Assembly: GCF_021474685.1 (NCBI RefSeq)
Contig: NZ_JAKEIT010000002.1
Span: forward strand, 109,190-173,189
Source: Tetragenococcus halophilus
GTDB taxonomy: Bacteria; Bacillota; Bacilli; Lactobacillales; Enterococcaceae
Direction: 5' to 3'
DNA length: 64,000 nucleotides
Below are positions 25,830 through 34,961 of the stretch, piece after piece. Position 1 is the stretch's first letter. Every line of letters starts with the position of its first letter. The notes beneath the pieces are model-generated. The model worked only from the letters and a program-made list of their open reading frames with translations, was not told where the DNA came from and did not search any database. A program made the translations under genes and the position numbers.

Positions 25830-26851
25830 ATGGCAAAGATAAGTGTCGAGCATGTGTCAGTCGATTTTAAACAAAAAAAGGGGTCATTCAAAGCTGTATC
25901 CGATGTGAGTTTTGCCGTCGAGCAAGGTGAAATATATGGGATCGTAGGACTAAGTGGCGCAGGAAAAAGCACTTTAGTACGTACTTTGAATTTATTACAA
26001 GCCCCTTCTGCTGGCAGTATCAAAATAGACGAACAAGAAATCACGCAATTAAAGGGGCAAGATTTGCGTGATTTACGTCAAAAAATTGGGATGATTTTTC
26101 AGCATTTTAATTTGATTCAGAATCGTACAATAGCACAAAATCTTGCCTTTTCTCTTAAGGCGGGAAATTACCCAGCAGAAAAACAAAAAGAACGGATTGA
26201 TGAATTGCTTCGTTTAGTCGATTTACAGGAAAAAAAGAATGACTATCCTAGCAGCTTGTCAGGTGGTCAGAAGCAGCGTATCGGAATTGCTCGTGCCTTA
26301 GCTAATCAACCTGAAATTTTACTTTGTGATGAAGCAACCAGCGCATTGGACGTTGAAACGACAGAAGAAATTTTACAATTGCTCCAAAGAATCAATCAAG
26401 ACTTAGGGATCACCATCGTTTTTATCACTCATGAGTTAGATGTGGAAAAAGATTATTTGACCGAATGGGCGTGATGGAGGCAGGTACCTTGATCGAGGAG
26501 GGCTCAACCTATCAAATCTTTAGTGCACCACAGCAGTTAGTGACTCGGCGTTTTGTTAGCCGAAATTTATCTCTGTCGATTCCTCAAGAAGTCAAGGAAC
26601 ATTTAACCGATGGCCGTTTGTTGGAGTTGCGTTATCAAGGAGAGCATACCTTAGATCCATTGATTAGTGATATGGTTCAAAAATGGCCGATTTCTATTAG
26701 TATTATTCATGCAAAAATTGAATATATCCAGCAAAAAGCGATCGGTATTTTATGTATCTATCTAACTGGAGAAGAAGAAGCGATGCAACAAGCACAAGAT
26801 GAGATAAAAAAACATGTCTATCAACTACGAACGGTAGAAAAAGGAGCGTAA
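25830..26851 (+). pseudogene. metN: Methionine ABC transporter ATPase MetN, frameshifted
   Basis: The first frame (25830-26474) has Walker A GLSGAGKST, Q-loop MIFQHFN, signature LSGGQKQR, Walker B ILLCDEATSALD and the switch His in FITHELDV. It then reads off into EKDYLTEWA and stops. A second frame (to 26851) resumes as KRLFDRMGVMEAGTLIEEG and carries the C-terminal regulatory NIL domain. One lost base near 26445-26450 (TGTGGAAAAAG) explains this: restoring it gives the usual HELDVVKRLFDRM. It could be a real mutation, a sequencing error, or, less likely, recoding. If real, an ATPase without the NIL domain might still be made. Confidence 0.85.
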
Positions 26852-26855
26852 TAGG

Positions 26856-27518
26856 ATGGAGAACACACAGCAAATCCTGCAAGATTATTTGCCTCAAGCT
26901 TTATGGGAGACTTTTTATATGGTCGGCGTATCGACGATTATCGGAGTGTTGTTGGGAACAGCGATTGGTCTGGCTTTGTTTTTGTTAAATAATGAATTAT
27001 TTGCCGCCAACCGGGTGATTCATCAAATGGCTGATTTTGTGGTCAATGCGATTCGTTCGCTTCCTTTTTTGATTTTATTGGTCACTTTGATTCCATTAAT
27101 AACATTATTGATTGGGGATCCTTATACGCCAACGGGTGGAGCGATTGCTTTATCGGTGGCAGCCGTGCCTTTTTTTGCTCGAATCGCAGAGAGTTCTTTT
27201 GCCGAGATCGATGCGGGGGTTTTAGAGGCCAGTATTGCGACTGGCGCTAAAACTCGTCAGATCGTTTTTGCTGTTATTTTACCTGAAAGTTTACCTGGAT
27301 TGATCCGTGGCGTGGTATTGACGATTATCAGCTTATTAGGTTATTCAGCAATGGTAGGAACTATTGGAGCCGGAGGAATTGGCGATTTGGCTCTACAATA
27401 CGGCTATTATCGTTATGAAACGGTCGTATTAGTAGCAGTTATTGTCTTATTGGTCATTATTGTCCAAATCATTCAGTGGCTAGGGGATAGATGTGCAAGC
27501 TATTTTACCAAAACATAA
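26856..27518 (+). CDS. metI: Methionine ABC transporter permease MetI
   Basis: This 220-residue permease has five predicted membrane helices. The cytoplasmic coupling loop is EASIATGAKTRQIVFAVILPESLPG, the EAA motif of MetI proteins. The tail ends QIIQWLGDRCASYF. It starts four bases after the metN frame ends, so it remains in the operon despite the metN lesion. It would form MetN2I2 with the ATPase. Confidence 0.94.
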   Translation: MENTQQILQDYLPQALWETFYMVGVSTIIGVLLGTAIGLALFLLNNELFAANRVIHQMADFVVNAIRSLPFLILLVTLIPLITLLIGDPYTPTGGAIALSVAAVPFFARIAESSFAEIDAGVLEASIATGAKTRQIVFAVILPESLPGLIRGVVLTIISLLGYSAMVGTIGAGGIGDLALQYGYYRYETVVLVAVIVLLVIIVQIIQWLGDRCASYFTKT

Positions 27519-27565
27519 ACTCTTTGTTTTGATAGGTTCGAAAAAATTTGAAGGATGTGAAATAA

Positions 27566-28345
27566 TTGAAAGTCAGTTTATTACAAATCGATGTTTTTTT
27601 TGGCGATCCTGAACAGAATTATCAACATGTCAGAGAAGTTTTTAATCAGGCCGACTTAGAAGCTAACCAACTGGTGATCTTACCTGAACTATGGAATACA
27701 GGCTATGATTTAAGCCGTTTAGCAGACATCGCTGATACAAAAGGACAAAGGTCACAAAGTTTTCTCAGAGATTTAGCACAAAAGTATCAAATTTATTTGA
27801 TTGCTGGCTCGATTGCCCAAGAAAGCGGGGAGCGTTTTTTCAATACGACTTATGTTTATGATCCTAAAGGCGTTCAATTAGGGGAATATGATAAAGTGCA
27901 CCTCTTTCGTTTGATGCGTGAAGAACAATTTTTATCAGCAGGGAATCAACCATTAGTGACTCCTATCGGTGATTTTCAAATCGCCTGTGATATTTGTTAT
28001 GACTTACGTTTTCCAGAATGGTTTAGAAAACAAGCGAGTTTACAAGCCAATGTATTCGTCGTTGTTGCTCAATGGCCCCAACAACGTTTAGCTGCTTGGC
28101 AAAAGTTACTGCAAGCTCGTGCGATTGAAAACCAAGCCTATGTGCTCGGCGTGAATCGTGTAGGACAAGATCCAGACAATGTATTTGCCGGACATTCATT
28201 AGTGGTTGATCCTGAAGGAAACATCATCATTGAGATGGGAAGCGAAGAAGGGATTGCTACTGCCGATATTTCAGCAGAAAAAATAGCCGAAAGCCGCCAG
28301 GAGATTCCAGTTTTTGCGGATCGTCGTCCCGAACTATATGTTTAA
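27566..28345 (+). CDS. Carbon-nitrogen hydrolase, omega-amidase-like
   Basis: This 259-residue nitrilase-superfamily enzyme has the catalytic triad regions visible: Glu in ILPELWNTGYD, Lys in YDKVHLFRLM, and Cys in IACDICYDLRFPEW. That subgroup contains omega-amidases (YafV/MtnU), which hydrolyse alpha-ketoglutaramate. The next gene is a class I aminotransferase; glutamine transaminase plus omega-amidase is a known pair in methionine salvage. Its place in a Met T-box operon supports this. The start is TTG with GAAGGA upstream. Confidence 0.82.
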   Translation: MKVSLLQIDVFFGDPEQNYQHVREVFNQADLEANQLVILPELWNTGYDLSRLADIADTKGQRSQSFLRDLAQKYQIYLIAGSIAQESGERFFNTTYVYDPKGVQLGEYDKVHLFRLMREEQFLSAGNQPLVTPIGDFQIACDICYDLRFPEWFRKQASLQANVFVVVAQWPQQRLAAWQKLLQARAIENQAYVLGVNRVGQDPDNVFAGHSLVVDPEGNIIIEMGSEEGIATADISAEKIAESRQEIPVFADRRPELYV

Positions 28346-28362
28346 GGAAAGAAGGAAAAAAA

Positions 28363-29517
28363 GTGGTACAGTCAGAACGTTTACAACAATTACCGTCCCA
28401 ATTTTTTGCTGGGTTAGTTGAAAAGGTGAATAAAAAAATTGCCGAAGGCCACGATGTAATCAATCTAGGGCAAGGCAATCCTGATCAGCCGACACCTGAT
28501 TTTATCGTTCAAGCAGCGCAAGAAGCGATAGCAAAAAGCCAAAATCATAAGTATTCTTTATTTCGCGGGAATCCTGGCTACAAACAAGCGGCGGCTGATT
28601 TTTATCAACGGGAATATGGGGTTCGTTTAGATCCCGAAAAAGAAATTGCCGTTTTAGGCGGATCCAAAATTGGTTTGGTGGAATTACCTTTAGCCATTAT
28701 GAATCCGGGAGAAACCATTTTGTTACCCGATCCAGGGTATCCTGATTATCTATCAAGTGTTAGCCTAGCCAACATCCAAGAGAAGTTGTTTCCTTTAAAA
28801 GCCAGGAATCATTATTTGCCTGATTATAAAAGTTTTGAAGATGATTTAGCAAAAGCCAAGTTACTTTATTTGAATTATCCTAATAATCCTACCGGTGCCC
28901 AAGCAACTTCAGAATTTTTTGCTGAAACCGTTGAAATGGCTCGCAAACATCATATATGGGTGGCCCATGATTTTGCTTATGCAGCCTTGGGTAAACCTAA
29001 ACCGGTCAGTTTTTTACAAGCGCCAGGAGCCAAAGAGGTAGGCATCGAATTTTATACCTTATCAAAAAGTTTTAATATGGCGGGATGGCGAATGGCTTTT
29101 GCTTGTGGGAATCCAGAAATTATCGAAGCGATTAATAAGATCCAAGATCATCTGTTTGTAGGATTGTTTCCAGCTTTACAAGAAGCCGGTGCGGTGGCTT
29201 TGGAAACAAAAGAGAACCAAATTGCTGAGTTAAATCAGTTATACCAAGAGCGGCGAGAAGCTTTTCTTGAAGCCGCGGAAAAAATCAACTGGCACGCTTA
29301 TCCTACTAAAGGGGCTTTTTATGTATGGATGCCAGTACCAGCAGGTTATACAAGTGAAAGCTTTACTGATTTATTATTAGAAAAAGCGCATGTGGCGGTG
29401 GCTTCTGGTATTGGCTTTGGTCATCAAGGAGAAGGTTATGTACGAATAGGTTTAACAATCGATCAGAGTCGTTTAAAAGAAGCCGTAGAACGGATCGGGA
29501 AATTGCATTTATTTTAA
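28363..29517 (+). CDS. Class I pyridoxal-phosphate aminotransferase (methionine salvage type)
   Basis: This 384-residue fold-type I aminotransferase has the PLP-binding Lys in YTLSKSFNMAGWRM, the substrate segment LYLNYPNNPTGA, the conserved GQGNPDQPTP near the N-terminus and the C-terminal Arg in YVRIGLTI. Placed after an omega-amidase-like gene under a Met T-box, it may transaminate ketomethylthiobutyrate to methionine with glutamine (MtnE-like). Exact substrate specificity is inferred. The start is GTG at 28363 with AAAGAAGG upstream. Confidence 0.82.
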   Translation: MVQSERLQQLPSQFFAGLVEKVNKKIAEGHDVINLGQGNPDQPTPDFIVQAAQEAIAKSQNHKYSLFRGNPGYKQAAADFYQREYGVRLDPEKEIAVLGGSKIGLVELPLAIMNPGETILLPDPGYPDYLSSVSLANIQEKLFPLKARNHYLPDYKSFEDDLAKAKLLYLNYPNNPTGAQATSEFFAETVEMARKHHIWVAHDFAYAALGKPKPVSFLQAPGAKEVGIEFYTLSKSFNMAGWRMAFACGNPEIIEAINKIQDHLFVGLFPALQEAGAVALETKENQIAELNQLYQERREAFLEAAEKINWHAYPTKGAFYVWMPVPAGYTSESFTDLLLEKAHVAVASGIGFGHQGEGYVRIGLTIDQSRLKEAVERIGKLHLF

Positions 29518-29571
29518 CAAGTAGCCTCTGTTTTTAGGTGAATTGAGTATGAGTATTGTTAAGTAAACACT

Positions 29572-29622
29572 AGTGAGTCGATTTATTCTGTCTTTTTCTT
29601 GTAGAATAAATCGACTCTTTTG
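29572..29622 (+). terminator. Terminator of the Met operon
   Basis: GAGTCGATTTATTCT pairs perfectly with AGAATAAATCGACTC across a 13-nt T-rich loop, followed by TTTT. Confidence 0.88.
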
Positions 29623-29628
29623 AGCTAT

Positions 29629-29745
29629 AAGGGAAGTATAGGCAACTATAACCTTCATTTATGAGAGAAAAGAAGGGAAGTTTGTGTAACATCCCCTTTC
29701 TTTTCAAGTAAAATCAGGGGGAGTATAAGCGAGTTCCCCTCTTTT
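29629..29745. repeat. Degenerate tandem units of about 43 bp with dyads
   Basis: GGGAAGTATAGG (29631), GGGAAGTTTGTG (29675) and GGGGAGTATAAG (about 29719) recur at 43-44-base steps. Each is followed about 15 bases later by CCTT or CCCC that can pair with it (GGGA..TCCC). Copies are diverged, so this array is less certain than the others. The remainder of 29746-30010 contains the hairpin at 29812-29870 and no gene I can support. Confidence 0.5.
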
Positions 29746-29811
29746 TCAATTGTTTCCTGGTAATTTTTAAAATAAGTAGATTTAAGTCAGATAAAAAGTG
29801 CTTTGAAACAA

Positions 29812-29870
29812 TAATGATAGGAGCACATTATCCTAGTTCATTCATAATGTGCCATCATTAGAGAGAGTTA
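29812..29870. repeat. Long imperfect inverted repeat
   Basis: AATGAT-AGGA-GCACATTAT pairs with ATAATGTGC-C-ATCATT around a 12-nt loop: 9 bp perfect, a small internal bulge, then 6 bp more. No T run follows, so it is not a simple terminator. Its role is unknown. Confidence 0.6.
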
Positions 29871-30010
29871 GTCAATTGAAAAGTACTGGATTTTCAGGTA
29901 ACGTAACATCTGCCATTTTAGTTGATAGTGCTAATTCAATCATTAATAAAAAGAAAATTCATCTCATCGCTTTTAGATAGCAAGATTCATTATTTTAAAA
30001 GGGTTCTGTC

Positions 30011-30497
30011 ATGCAGCAATTATTTTTACCTAAATCTTTTACACAAAATTTTGATGTACAAACGCCTCATATGATTTATATAAGTAAAGTAAATAAGGAA
30101 GATCATAATCATCCACGTACGTTACATGCGCACTCTGATATTGTGGAATTACTTTTAATTATGGAGGGTCAGAGTTCAATTTTTATTGATGACTAGCGAT
30201 TTTTTGTCCAAAAAGGGGGATTTGGTGGTTTACAATAGTGGCGTCGTTCATGATGAATTTTTTAGAAATGAAGCGGTATCTTTATATTGTATTAGTTTAA
30301 GTGGTGTACAAAAAGAAAAGAAACAATCAGGAGCTTTAATTTCTGACAAAAGTTCGTCTGTTTTTCATACGCAAGACTTATTTATCCCGATTTCCAATAT
30401 ATTCGCAAGTTGTTACCTTATTTTAGAGAAACAAAAGCAAGATTATGCTACTATCGTTCAAAAACTTTTTGAAACCTTATTCGAATCAATTTCATAA
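30011..30497 (+). pseudogene. AraC-family regulator remnant (cupin half only, two lesions)
   Basis: The N-terminal arm reads as an AraC-type sensor domain: HPRTLHAHSDIVELLLIMEG, then QSSIFIDD. An in-frame TAG at 30194-30196 interrupts it. The frame continues as RFFVQK and is then shifted by an extra G in a GGGGG run near 30217-30221. After that the sequence continues GDLVVYNSGVVHDEFFRNE in another frame. The C-terminal helix-turn-helix pair is missing: the frame ends at 30497 and the next gene remnant begins. It is a dead gene. Confidence 0.8.
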
Positions 30498-30569
30498 CTT
30501 AAAAAAATCAATTTTTCTTTGATTTTAGTGAAAAATTGATTCTTTTATGGGGAGATAGTAATTTTTCAC

Positions 30570-31067
30570 ATGCTCAAAACATTGATGATATCAGCATTCG
30601 TAATTATGAAATTGGTTCATATACAAAGAGATAATATAGTTCTGCAATCGTCATTAACCAGTACCGAAATTACTAGTCAGTTAGAAAGCTTACTTGTTCA
30701 AAATTTTGAATTGGATAGTGAATTGGTTAATGTGTTAGCTTTAGAGCATTCATTGTATCAAAAGATTATAGAAGAGGCGCCTAAAACATTTGGTGATAGC
30801 ACTACTGAAATTGATTATCGCTATGAAGTCATGTTTTTGATGGAGGTTACTTCAGATGAGGTAATGAAAGTAGTGTCAATCCGCGAGGGAATCGATAGAG
30901 TTTGGCAGGGTAGACATGTAGTTTATTATCGTAGGCCGGGACCTAAGCATCCTGATTATAATAAAAGTGCTTTATCTCGCATAATAAAAAAACCGATTTA
31001 TCAATCGATCACTATGCGTAATTGGAAAACTACAACGAAAATGAATGAGTTGTTAAATACTTTGTAG
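30570..31067 (+). pseudogene. DUF1697 family gene, N-terminus degraded
   Basis: The 165-residue frame ends SALSRIIKKPIYQSITMRNW then KTTTKMNELLNTL, the typical C-terminus of DUF1697 proteins. NIVLQSSLTSTEI and VWQGRHVVYYRRPGPK also fit. The expected N-terminus (a LLRGINVGG-like motif) is reduced to a mutated out-of-frame stretch (ILLWGDSN) at about 30543-30568, and the N-terminal helix is poorly conserved. I call it a decaying gene. The family has no firm function. Confidence 0.65.
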
Positions 31068-31071
31068 AATA

Positions 31072-31112
31072 TAAAAAAGCCAAGGAGGCTATTTGCTCTC
31101 CTTGGCTTTTTG
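31072..31112. terminator. Terminator between the DUF1697 remnant and the PBP gene
   Basis: AAAGCCAAGGAG pairs with CTCCTTGGCTTT, with a T run on one side and an A run on the other. It serves both convergent directions. Confidence 0.85.
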
Positions 31113-33464
31113 TTAATCATCATTATCGGAATCACTGTTGTCTGAGTCTCCGTTTTTCCAATAGTCTTCATAGTTTTTGTCGCTGCCGCCTATACCAAAT
31201 TTAAAACTTGGTCCTGGTGGTGTTCCTTTTGCCCAGTAGGAATCTGTCGTGTCGTTAGGGACACTCATTCTTGAGCCGTCTACTTCGACGGTGTCATTAT
31301 CGTCTACTTTTGTACCAGTAAACTCAGAAACTTCTTCTTTTTTGACATCATCATCCAATTCAAAGTCTTCATCAGCTCCTAGGCTATCTGGGTTTGCTTG
31401 ATAGATCGAATTAGCTAGATAAGACATATATTGGGCAGTACGTTTGCTGGCATCGCGATCTGTGCCCTGGTTGTCTTCACGTCCTGACCAACTGCTCAAA
31501 GTAGCTTTTGGTGTGGAAACAACTAACCAAGAGTCTTTATAGTCATCGGTCGTTCCTGTTTTACCTACCCAGTCAGCGTTAGCTAGATTGTAATTTAAAT
31601 TGCTGACGTCTGATTTAAATTCGGTTGTATGTCCAGAATCTATAACCCCGCGCATTAAATCATTCATAATAGAAGCTGCTTGTTTTGAATAAACACGTTT
31701 CGGGTCTTCTTCATGTTCGTATAAAGCATCTCCACTGGAATCGGTAATGGAGTCGATCAGATAACCTTCCTGGTAAACACCATCGTTTGCCAAAGCTTGA
31801 AATCCATTGGTTTGTTGTAAGGTCGTTACTTCAGGCACACCTGATGATGCTGATTCATAAGTCCAAGAATCAGTATCAGGGTAATTCATTTTTTTCAAGT
31901 AATTATCATAAACAAAAGAAGTATCATCTTTTTCGTCTAAAATATCTCGATAAATGTGATAACTAGCAATGTTGCTTGAATGTTCAAGAGATTCGCGAAC
32001 CGTTTGGAATGTTTTCGTTCCTTTATTTGTTGCATTAACGATTGGATCGCCTTTATTTTCTCCTTGTCTCCATTTTGTTGGATAATCAGAAACACGGGAT
32101 TCTGTCCCAATCAAACCTTGATCGATTGCTGGTCCGTAAACCAATGCTGGCTTAATAGCAGAACCTGCTTGGCGAGTAGAATTAAAGGCGTGGTTAAATT
32201 GGTTATCTTCGTAATTTCTTCCACCTACAAAGCCAAGGATTTTACCTGTTTCATTATCCATGTAGACATTTCCTACTTCAACTTGATTATTATTATCTAA
32301 TAAGTAGCCATAATTTTCAGCTGTATCTTGCATGGCATCATAAATATCCTGATCAATTGTGGTATTAACCGTATAACCACCATTTGCCAATTTTTGTTGC
32401 GCTTTTTGAATATAGTTTTGATAAGTTTCTTCTTCAGTAAAGTCTTCACTGCTGACATTATCTTCATCCGCCAATTGTTTAGCGATGATATCTAGTGCTT
32501 CATTCATTACGGTGTTGTATAAGAAGCTTTGCTCATTACCATCATCAGAACTTTCTTTTTCTTTAAAATCAGCTGTTAAATCGTAATCTTTTGCTTTTTG
32601 GTATTCATCTTTTGAAATATCATGATTACGATACATACTAAATAGTACATAATCTTTACGTTCTAAACCGGGTTCTAAGTCTTCTTGTAACTCTCCGGCA
32701 TTTGTATAAGGACTATAGGTGATCGGACTTTGTGGTAAGCCCGCAATAAATGCTGCTTGTGGTAAATTTAAATCATCAGCATCTACACCGAAAATTCCTT
32801 GAGCGGCTTCTTGCACACCAGCGATATTTTTCCCTTCATTATTTCTACCAAAAGGAGAAACGTTTAAATACATTTCTACGATTTCGTCTTTAGAAAAATT
32901 TCTTTCGACCTGATTTGCGATTAAAATTTCATTGGCCTTACGTTTGAACGTCACTTCATCAGACAAAATTTGTTGTTTTACGATCTGTTGGGTTAACGTC
33001 GATCCACCACTTGACCCAATACCAGTAACTTCGGATACGAGTGCTCGAAGGACTGCTTTAGGAACAACACCTTTATGTTGATAAAATTCCTCATCTTCTG
33101 TAGCAATAACTGCTTTTTTCACTAAATCTGACATTTCATCAGAATCTACACTCTTACGCTTAATATCGGAGTTGATCGTCGCAATATTGCTTCCGTCTGC
33201 ATAAGCTAAATGAGAAGTTTCATCCACATCTTCTAAGTTCTTTTCTAATTCTTCTTTAGTAGGTGTTTTGGTATCTTCAACTAGATAAGCAAAATAACCT
33301 GCACCCATACCTGCTCCAAGCGCTCCGAACAAGATAAAAAGACTAACCACTACTAATAGTAGAGACTGGATCACTCGTATAACAATATGAAAATAAAACC
33401 ATCCAGAATTCTTCTGTTGCTTTGTTTGTTTTGATTTTTTGTTATTTTTTTCTTGCTGCGACAA
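31113..33464 (-). CDS. Class A penicillin-binding protein (transglycosylase/transpeptidase)
   Basis: This bifunctional peptidoglycan synthase has about 783 residues. After a Lys-rich cytoplasmic tail and one membrane helix comes the GT51 glycosyltransferase (ATEDEEFYQHKGV, GGSTLTQQIVKQ). The transpeptidase has catalytic Ser in GSAIKPALVYG, SSN in HSSNIASY and KTG in GKTGTTDDYKD. The C-terminal tail is very Asp/Ser-rich. I chose the TTG at 33464, five bases after GAGGTGA; the GTG at 33473 lies inside that site. It is divergent from tyrS, as pneumococcal pbp1b is, but I do not assign a specific PBP name. Confidence 0.92.
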   Translation of the reverse strand: MSQQEKNNKKSKQTKQQKNSGWFYFHIVIRVIQSLLLVVVSLFILFGALGAGMGAGYFAYLVEDTKTPTKEELEKNLEDVDETSHLAYADGSNIATINSDIKRKSVDSDEMSDLVKKAVIATEDEEFYQHKGVVPKAVLRALVSEVTGIGSSGGSTLTQQIVKQQILSDEVTFKRKANEILIANQVERNFSKDEIVEMYLNVSPFGRNNEGKNIAGVQEAAQGIFGVDADDLNLPQAAFIAGLPQSPITYSPYTNAGELQEDLEPGLERKDYVLFSMYRNHDISKDEYQKAKDYDLTADFKEKESSDDGNEQSFLYNTVMNEALDIIAKQLADEDNVSSEDFTEEETYQNYIQKAQQKLANGGYTVNTTIDQDIYDAMQDTAENYGYLLDNNNQVEVGNVYMDNETGKILGFVGGRNYEDNQFNHAFNSTRQAGSAIKPALVYGPAIDQGLIGTESRVSDYPTKWRQGENKGDPIVNATNKGTKTFQTVRESLEHSSNIASYHIYRDILDEKDDTSFVYDNYLKKMNYPDTDSWTYESASSGVPEVTTLQQTNGFQALANDGVYQEGYLIDSITDSSGDALYEHEEDPKRVYSKQAASIMNDLMRGVIDSGHTTEFKSDVSNLNYNLANADWVGKTGTTDDYKDSWLVVSTPKATLSSWSGREDNQGTDRDASKRTAQYMSYLANSIYQANPDSLGADEDFELDDDVKKEEVSEFTGTKVDDNDTVEVDGSRMSVPNDTTDSYWAKGTPPGPSFKFGIGGSDKNYEDYWKNGDSDNSDSDNDD

Positions 33465-33624
33465 ATTCGTCACCTCGTTATATTTTTACTTCTGTCTGAT
33501 TATAGCAAAAAATCGTCCACTTGAATAGTTAGGCTATTTTAATCAAAAACAAAACTAAAGCTTTCTTTTAAAAGATTTTTCAGTTATCATTACAAATGAA
33601 ACTATTTTACAAGGAGGAAAAGCC

Positions 33625-34887
33625 ATGCATTCGGACTTTTTTCAGGAACTAAAAGAACGTGGCTTGGTTCATCAAACAACAGATGAAAAAGCACTAGAAG
33701 AACAATTAAACAAAGAGTCTGTAAAACTGTACGTAGGTTTTGACCCAACGGCAGACAGCCTACATATCGGGCATTTATTGCCTATCTTAATGCTTCGTCG
33801 ATTTCAACAAAATGGTCATGTACCGATTGCCTTAGTCGGTGCAGGTACTGGGATGATCGGAGATCCTTCATTTAAGGATCAAGAAAGACAATTAAATCCC
33901 TTAGCAACGGTACAAGAATGGTCTGATAATGTTAAAAAACAATTATCACAATTTATTGATTTTAATAACAAAGAAAATCCAGCTATCGTGGATAATAATT
34001 ATGATTGGCTAGGGAAAATGTCCATGATCGACTTTTTACGAGACGTGGGCAAAAACTTTACAATTAATTATATGATGAATAAAGAAAGTGTGAAGCGTCG
34101 CATTGATTCGGGGATTTCTTACACTGAATTTGCTTATCAATTATTACAAGCTTATGATTTTTTAAAGTTGTACCAAAAATACGGCTGTCTTTTGCAATTA
34201 GGGGGTAGTGATCAATGGGGCAATATTACTTCTGGTATTGAATTATTGCACCGCGAAGAGGGCGTTCAAGGTTTCGGTCTTACGATGCCTTTGATCACTA
34301 AAGCCGATGGCAAAAAATTTGGTAAGACAGAAGGAAATGCGATTTGGTTAGATGCGAATAAAACCAGTCCATATGAATTTTATCAATTCTGGTTGAATAC
34401 AGATGACCGCGATGCGGTTCGATTTTTGAAATATTTTACTTTCTTTAGTTTAGATGAGATTGCACAAATTGAAGAAGAATTTAAGCAAGCGCCGGAAAAT
34501 CGTGTAGCTCAAAAAGCGCTGGCACAAGATGTAACAACTTTAGTCCATGGCAAAAAAGCTTACGAACAAGCCAAACATATTTCAGAAGTATTATTTAATG
34601 GTTCGATCAAAGAATTGGATGCAGAAGAACTAGATCAAGCTTTTGCTGATGTACCAGCTTATAAAGTAAGTCCGGAAGATTCTTTGAATTTAGTTGAAAT
34701 CTTAATTGCTGCTAACATTGAAAGTTCTAAAAGACAGGCAAGAGAAGATATTAACAATGGAGCTATCTATATAAATGGCGATCGTATCCAAGATACTAAT
34801 TATGAAATTACTGAAAAAGACAAACTGAGTGGAAAAACTACTGTGATTCGTCGGGGGAAAAAACGGTATTTTATATTACGTTTTTAG
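33625..34887 (+). CDS. tyrS: Tyrosyl-tRNA synthetase
   Basis: This 420-residue class I aminoacyl-tRNA synthetase charges tRNA-Tyr. The HIGH-type motif is [11 protein letters not shown], the KMSKS-type motif is KFGKTEG, and the Tyr-binding [12 protein letters not shown] and GGSDQWGNI are present. The C-terminal S4 RNA-binding domain covers about 350-415. The upstream gap is too short for a T-box, unlike many Firmicute tyrS genes. A terminator follows. Confidence 0.97.
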   Translation: MHSDFFQELKERGLVHQTTDEKALEEQLNKESVKLYVGFDPTADSLHIGHLLPILMLRRFQQNGHVPIALVGAGTGMIGDPSFKDQERQLNPLATVQEWSDNVKKQLSQFIDFNNKENPAIVDNNYDWLGKMSMIDFLRDVGKNFTINYMMNKESVKRRIDSGISYTEFAYQLLQAYDFLKLYQKYGCLLQLGGSDQWGNITSGIELLHREEGVQGFGLTMPLITKADGKKFGKTEGNAIWLDANKTSPYEFYQFWLNTDDRDAVRFLKYFTFFSLDEIAQIEEEFKQAPENRVAQKALAQDVTTLVHGKKAYEQAKHISEVLFNGSIKELDAEELDQAFADVPAYKVSPEDSLNLVEILIAANIESSKRQAREDINNGAIYINGDRIQDTNYEITEKDKLSGKTTVIRRGKKRYFILRF

Positions 34888-34898
34888 AAAAAAGTAAA

Positions 34899-34945
34899 AA
34901 TAAAATCACAAGAAACCCGACTTTCTTGTGATTTTATTTTTTTAA
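34899..34945 (+). terminator. Terminator after tyrS
   Basis: AAAATCACAAGAAA pairs with TTTCTTGTGATTTT around a short C-rich loop, followed by T residues. Confidence 0.85.
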
Positions 34946-34961
34946 GAAAGAAGTTTTTGGA

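Noticed and set aside
25352..26044. Minus-strand 230-codon frame across metQ and metN
   Set aside because: Shadow of two clearly recognised genes; composition is that of reverse-complemented coding sequence.
26441..26450. Programmed -1 frameshift in metN
   Set aside because: GGAAAAAG is not a standard X-XXY-YYZ slippery site and no clear stimulatory structure follows; a lost base is simpler.
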